Below, one piece after another: positions 5,601 to 8,336 of a DNA stretch of 8,336 nucleotides. The position numbers were made by a program, and so were the translations under genes. A model generated the notes under the pieces. It ran no database searches. It had not been told where the DNA came from and was given only the letters and a program-made list of their open reading frames with translations. The stretch comes from Rickettsiales bacterium. Lineage in GTDB: Bacteria > Pseudomonadota > Alphaproteobacteria > TMED109 > TMED131. Each line of letters starts with the position of its first letter. Within the stretch, counting starts at the first letter, position 1. The stretch is taken from assembly GCA_002690625.1 (NCBI GenBank), contig NZFJ01000034.1, forward strand, positions 1-8,336, in the 5' to 3' direction.

Positions 5601-8009
5601 TGTAATTTCTGAAACCTTATTAATTTCAGTTACAAAATTAGTCATATCATTAGGTAATATTGTAGCTGATATAGATACAGGATCTTTTACTCCAGAAGAT
5701 AGAGACATTGATATAGTTCCACTAATAGTAATATCTTCTATAGGGTCTAGCATCACTCTAGTAACTGCTTCGGCTATTATTCCTGTTTTAGAAGCATTCT
5801 CTTTAAATTCTTTTAATGTAAAAGCTGAAGAAGAACTAACTGGAATTGTTAAGGTTTTATCTACTATTCCATCATTAAAAGTATCAATACTTAGCGTTTG
5901 AGCCACAATTGGATTTGCTGACCTTGAAGCTGAGTGTCCAGTATAAAATGAGAAATCTGAATTTTCTGATCCTCTAGTAATATCCATATTTCTATAATCT
6001 TGGTTGATATATTCTGCATTATAAACTGCATCACTCAGGAAACCATTCTTTTTATTAATTAACGCAGAATACTCTTCTAACTTTAATGGAGTTCCAGCTA
6101 TATGTTTACCTTCTCTTGTAAAAATATTAATATCAGTAGAGATTAACTCACTAGATGTAGGGTTTTTTACTATTCCGGTTAATGTACCAGATGATCTTGT
6201 TGATATAGAAGATGAAGTAAAGCTTTGATCATTACTAGCAATTGTTAGTGCTCCATCGCCTCCGGAAGCAATTAATCCGTAACTTGAAAAAGAAAAACTA
6301 TTTCCGCCAGGAGTTACTCCTGAGTTTAAAATATCGGCTAAATCCTTTACTTCTGTTACTGTATGTCCTAGATCAGAGCTATTAAATGTTATAGATACAG
6401 TATTACCATTTGCTAATGCAAGATCAAATGAATTAATAGTTTTTGCCTGATCATCAGAAATTACAAAACTTACTTGAGGCTGAAGAGAATATGATCTTAA
6501 ATTAACTTCTTTAATATTTTTTCCTATTGAAGCTACTGCTCCATTTTTTAAAAAGCTTGTTGCTAATAATGTGTTTTCACTATTAACAAATATATTTTCT
6601 AAATTAGATATCTCTAGAGGAGGATCTTGATAACTGCCTTCTATAGTAAGTTCTCCTGTACCCAAATTTTTTGTTCCACTTTCAGCTAGTTTAAATGCTG
6701 ATGCAGCAAATTCACTTCCACTTTTCAAATTAAACTTTAGAGAGCTAGACAAGTCATTGTTTGGAAGAATAGTAAAAATATCTCCTTTTTTAGCTTGTCC
6801 ATTTAAAGTTATTGCCAGTCCATTTATATTAAAACTGTTTCCTATATAAGAATTATTATTTTTATCTCTCCATTTTGAGCCGTCAAAATTAAGTTCTATA
6901 TTTCCTTTGAGATTAGATACAGATTCTAATTGATCTATTTTTACATCTAATGTGGAACCTTCAATCAAACTTTTTTCTATTTTTGGTAAGCCTACTAAAA
7001 ACATGTCGTTACCAATTTTTCCTGTTAAATCTTTTCCATTTTTTTGAACTGCATTAAAATCTTTTGCTACTCTAAAAGCAATATCATCAATTTGTGATTT
7101 TACCTCTTGTAAATAAGCATAATAATTTACTAAGCCTGCTAACTTTCCTCCTGTTATCTGTGTTGTAGTTGTTTCATCAGTGCCTTCAACAATAAAAATA
7201 CTAATACTATTTACTGTTGTTTCAAATGAATATCTAAAATCAGAATTTTCCGTTACCTTTGCTCGCAAATTAAATGATTTATTTGGGGATACAATTATTG
7301 GACCCTGTCCTGAATTTCCTAACCTAATTGATACTTCTCCTCTCGTACCATATTCTGTTGTATATTCTATTTCTTTTGATAATTCTTTCATCAAAAGATC
7401 TCTTGTATCTAATAAATCGTTTGGAGAAGTAGTAGCACCAGCACTTTTTAATTTAGCATTAACATCTGAAATTTGTTTTGATAAAATATTTATGCTATCT
7501 ATAGATATTTTTGCCTGAGAAAACGATCCTCTTTGAGCAGTTTTAAGTCTTTCAGAGTAATCATTAAATGCATTAGCTACATCCTTTCCTTTTTCAAAAG
7601 AAACAACTCTAGGAGCACTATCTTCCGGAGAAGCTGCTAACTCTTGAAGTGAACTAAAAAATTCTCCAATAAAAGTACTTAAATCACTTCCTGTAGGTAA
7701 TAAAGTATTTTCTAATAAAGAAACTTCTTTTGAAAATTGATTTAACTGTTCAAATCCAGAATGAGAATTTCTTAATCTCTCATTTACATAAGCATTAAAT
7801 GATCTCCTAATTTCATCTACTCTAACACCTAGCCCTGTTTGATCAGATACATCCGTGACACCACCTTGAATACCCCCTAATTCTTCTAAATTAACATCTC
7901 TTTTTGAATAACCTTCAGTATTTACATTAGCAATATTTTGACCGGTTACAGATAAAGCTTGTCTGTAAGCCTGAATACCGCTTTTAGCTATTTCAAAAAG
8001 ACTTCCCAT
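2658..8009 (-). CDS. flgK: Giant flagellar hook-associated protein FlgK (HAP1), 1783 residues
   Basis: FlgK forms the first junction ring on the hook and is exported by the flagellar type III system. The N-terminal D0/D1 part is canonical: IANVNTEGYSKRDV at 26-39, GLGVRVDEIRRSFNAYVNER at 59-78, NDLLDTRDLLMKELS at 197-211, and GGKLAGLVNYY at 287-297 leading to FNAVQKNGKDLTGKIGNDMF at 318-337. The C-terminal part is canonical too: GVGDGRN at 1678-1684, SELSGVNMDDEAAQLIEYQQ at 1741-1760 and AYQASARVLQTARELFDTLI at 1761-1780. Ordinary FlgK is about 450-650 residues. Here about 1260 residues lie between GDIFTI (409-414) and the C-terminal GDGRN. The insert is Ser/Thr/Asn/Gly-rich and predicted largely beta, with three tandem repeats and several modules resembling the flagellin hook IN motif. 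The protein has no cysteine, and all its tryptophans (380, 907, 909, 1045, 1117, 1234, 1363, 1432, 1500) lie outside the helical ends. The frame is intact. The start is fixed by the family's Met-Gly-Ser-Leu-Phe N terminus; no clear Shine-Dalgarno is present, so coupling to flgJ, 2 bp upstream, is likely. Confidence 0.95.
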   Translation of the reverse strand: MGSLFEIAKSGIQAYRQALSVTGQNIANVNTEGYSKRDVNLEELGGIQGGVTDVSDQTGLGVRVDEIRRSFNAYVNERLRNSHSGFEQLNQFSKEVSLLENTLLPTGSDLSTFIGEFFSSLQELAASPEDSAPRVVSFEKGKDVANAFNDYSERLKTAQRGSFSQAKISIDSINILSKQISDVNAKLKSAGATTSPNDLLDTRDLLMKELSKEIEYTTEYGTRGEVSIRLGNSGQGPIIVSPNKSFNLRAKVTENSDFRYSFETTVNSISIFIVEGTDETTTTQITGGKLAGLVNYYAYLQEVKSQIDDIAFRVAKDFNAVQKNGKDLTGKIGNDMFLVGLPKIEKSLIEGSTLDVKIDQLESVSNLKGNIELNFDGSKWRDKNNNSYIGNSFNINGLAITLNGQAKKGDIFTILPNNDLSSSLKFNLKSGSEFAASAFKLAESGTKNLGTGELTIEGSYQDPPLEISNLENIFVNSENTLLATSFLKNGAVASIGKNIKEVNLRSYSLQPQVSFVISDDQAKTINSFDLALANGNTVSITFNSSDLGHTVTEVKDLADILNSGVTPGGNSFSFSSYGLIASGGDGALTIASNDQSFTSSSISTRSSGTLTGIVKNPTSSELISTDINIFTREGKHIAGTPLKLEEYSALINKKNGFLSDAVYNAEYINQDYRNMDITRGSENSDFSFYTGHSASRSANPIVAQTLSIDTFNDGIVDKTLTIPVSSSSAFTLKEFKENASKTGIIAEAVTRVMLDPIEDITISGTISMSLSSGVKDPVSISATILPNDMTNFVTEINKVSEITGVKAILFTDKKRVILENIDGEDIKISEFSAPGSTQTTATVLNQIYASTSSSITLGSTSSNNSAVFTGTIKLHSPVDFSITSTSGSSKLSGNASITGFDNGYGKWTWSETGEQVTIENINFGSANESIVSNDGKYASKPIGAYHFQLPAIDGSSTFTFTVKTDDLETNNPYQVNKEAVNLLRADSPDIRMVGNVINTLPANGTTLTLDFEGNTYKLKTLGTDIIIEGGEKDRLKAFFTPVSGWSGNTATEITSGNSLVISSGNTFAVSVDGTASGTITLPATTYSSNAAVASALQTAINADTTLSNAGKSVSVKWTGKNYEFVSNTGRQTYDISDSTVASVEITTIDSTIENNLKLSTSNGATSSINGYQLGIVGEGSISASQITFPSNTQNNVSKTSLGLDTGTKNIEGKAVSNNPTNRNYFDINVKTGSWTGGTVSDLSSASITLSGTNTIALKVDDIASGTITVPNATYSTNANFAAELEEAINNDSTLLAAGKSVSVLYQGTSGGYQIVSHNSSSSASIEVTSVTTALETHAKLTTTNGGAKSDSSKYRVKYTDAAWLGGTATVVTSASTLATPSSGNTFQVKIDGTASGSLALPNATYTSNVDIAKALETAINGASGISGVEVKWTGSAYKIISTGTSSQDVEVTAVDSAIEANLKLTSANGGAENDYSFDLYDPTGTGSRRAIFLNDVNFQWNSTDKNISISRKLDTSPLHEVSFVSDATNNEKFGIKYYPHNVALDGSNIIITSGNGKPVSATFNGVDNKNTVGEFITLKNLPPEELILVLNGNGAARRISASYETQAIQEDDVGQNFLFSIDSTNEKLIHVVDADTGHNLANRTLNDTGRFKVGGYSLKLSGTAKVKDSFTITDNLGGVGDGRNIHNMLKLQDDELAKDGKGNFQTLFSEIVSSVGATVQSSKLNLQSAEMIKDAAENAASELSGVNMDDEAAQLIEYQQAYQASARVLQTARELFDTLIDRI
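2663..2666 (-). promoter_or_regulatory. Probable ribosome binding site of flgL
   Basis: The coding strand has AGGA within GACAGGATTTAG, overlapping the last codons of flgK, with 10 nt between it and the flgL ATG. It is the best Shine-Dalgarno-like match at any start in this window. It implies that ribosomes ending flgK can restart on flgL. Confidence 0.45.
2994..3059 (-). repeat. Second copy of the beta motif at the C-terminal edge of the FlgK insert (residues 1651-1672)
   Basis: The segment FKVGGYSLKLSGTAKVKD then SFTI shares the pattern Phe, Gly, Leu, Gly, Ala-Lys, Asp, Phe-Thr-Ile with residues 393-414. It leads directly into TDNLGGVGDGRN and the canonical C-terminal domain. Confidence 0.7.
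3597..3929 (-). repeat. FlgK internal repeat unit 3 (residues 1361-1471)
   Basis: This unit opens with AAWLGGTATVVTSA, followed by IDGTASGSLALPNATYTSN, LETAINGASGISGVEVKWTG, and ends in IEANLKLTSANGGA. It is the shortest of the three because of a shorter loop after the Ala-Ile-Asn motif. Confidence 0.85.
3969..4316 (-). repeat. FlgK internal repeat unit 2 (residues 1232-1347)
   Basis: This unit opens with GSWTGGTVSDLSS, followed by VDDIASGTITVPNATYSTN, LEEAINND and AGKSVSVLYQG, and ends in ETHAKLTTTNGGA. It shares the AGKSVSV segment and the Asn-Asp-Ser/Thr-Thr-Leu linker with unit 1, but not with unit 3. It is separated from unit 3 by only 13 residues. Confidence 0.85.
4518..4883 (-). repeat. 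FlgK internal repeat unit 1 (residues 1043-1164)
   Basis: This unit opens with SGWSGNTATEITSG, has core VDGTASGTITLPATTYSSN, then LQTAINAD and AGKSVSVKWTG, and ends in IENNLKLSTSNGA. Its 38-residue core (1064-1101) matches unit 3 (1383-1420) at 24 positions without gaps, counted by hand. It sits between two stretches that look like halves of one other module (988-1041 and 1165-1213). Confidence 0.85.
6768..6833 (-). repeat. Beta motif at the N-terminal edge of the FlgK insert (residues 393-414)
   Basis: The segment FNINGLAITLNGQAKKGD then IFTI contains the G-D-x-F motif that ordinary FlgK carries once, shortly before its C-terminal helices. Here it is followed by the giant insert. It matches residues 1651-1672 at 10 of 22 positions, counted by hand. 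Confidence 0.7.
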
Positions 8010-8011
8010 AA

Positions 8012-8336
8012 TTAATCACTTATTTTTTTTTTAAATGAAATGTCTGAAGCTTTTGGGTTTTTTGTAAACTGTTTAACTAATGCCTCAGCAATCCCAAAGT
8101 TGTGACTTTTAGCTAATGTTTTTGATCTTTCCTGATTTAATAAAGAAGTATATGTGTCTTCTGCATCACTGGTTAAAATAGTTTTAGCTAATTTAGCAGA
8201 GTGAGCTCTTTTTAGCATTTCGTTTATAAATAAAGACTCAAATTCTTCTGCTACAGCTTTTAAATCTTTTTCATTATCTTTTATTTTGACATTATTAATT
8301 TGAGATAAATCAAATTGTGGTTTTATATTATTAAAT
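8012..8336 (-). CDS. flgJ: FlgJ-type flagellar rod-binding protein, 5' end cut by window edge
   Basis: The frame is open from the window edge (first full codon at 8335) to the TAA at 8012, giving the last 107 residues. The match is to the FlgJ N-terminal rod-binding domain: AVAEEFESLFINEMLKRAHS, then LTSDAEDTYTSLLNQERSK, then GIAEALVKQF near the end. This domain binds and caps the growing rod in the periplasm. The protein ends about 15 residues after the domain, so the C-terminal muramidase of enterobacterial FlgJ is absent. Single-domain forms are usual in alphaproteobacteria, where they are sometimes named CheL. The Met at 8218 is internal, because the conserved AVAEEFESLF lies upstream of it. 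The last codons contain an A10 tract (8023-8032), where a slip would change only the last few residues. The stop is 2 bp from the flgK start, which suggests translational coupling. Confidence 0.9.
   Translation of the reverse strand, partial: FNNIKPQFDLSQINNVKIKDNEKDLKAVAEEFESLFINEMLKRAHSAKLAKTILTSDAEDTYTSLLNQERSKTLAKSHNFGIAEALVKQFTKNPKASDISFKKKISD

Noticed and set aside
5572..5901. Plus-strand open frame of 109 residues opposite flgK
   Set aside because: Its Val/Ile/Ser-rich sequence is what reversed flgK codons produce; there is no start signal or domain.
7180..7518. Plus-strand open frame of 112 residues opposite flgK
   Set aside because: It overlaps the conserved FlgK N-terminal region on the other strand and has no independent support.
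2658..8009. Phage tail fibre or adhesin, or a fusion by assembly error
   Set aside because: Both ends match FlgK and the neighbours are flgJ and flgL; the frame is unbroken with uniform AT-rich composition, so a single giant FlgK is the simplest reading.
8012..8218. A 68-residue gene starting at the Met at 8218
   Set aside because: The frame stays open upstream and encodes the conserved start of the rod-binding domain, so this Met is internal to flgJ.

Overview
The window is a tight, minus-strand flagellar gene block from a very AT-rich bacterium. Read in the direction of transcription (right to left) it holds the 3' part of flgJ (rod-binding domain only), flgK, flgL and the 5' part of a TPR-glycosyltransferase gene cut by the left edge. 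The short FlgJ with no muramidase domain, the AT-rich composition and the lysine/asparagine/isoleucine-rich proteins fit a small-genome, flagellated alphaproteobacterium, possibly a marine or freshwater one. That placement is inference; no rRNA or marker gene is present.

Layout: 8336-8012, end of flgJ; 2 bp gap; 8009-2658, flgK, a giant of 1783 residues; 5 bp gap; 2652-1381, flgL, 423 residues; 63 bp gap with no convincing promoter or terminator; 1317-1, TPR-glycosyltransferase, at least 439 residues. The plus strand has no gene I can support. The 2 and 5 bp gaps suggest co-transcription and coupled translation of flgJ-flgK-flgL.

How they work together: FlgJ caps and organises the rod during its assembly. 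FlgK and FlgL then form the two junction rings between hook and filament. The fourth gene combines about seven 34-residue TPRs with motifs typical of TPR-linked glycosyltransferases, so it may glycosylate a flagellar protein; this rests on gene order.

Main points of interest: (1) FlgK is about three times the usual size because some 1260 residues lie between its conserved halves; (2) this insert carries three tandem repeats of about 110-120 residues, each opening with a Trp-Gly motif, one apparently nested inside another module; (3) a short beta motif ending in D-x-F-T-I occurs on both sides of the insert; (4) FlgL carries an extra module resembling one in FlgK; (5) an A10 tract sits exactly between the TPR and glycosyltransferase halves of the last gene, where a one-base slip in either direction meets a stop within ten codons.
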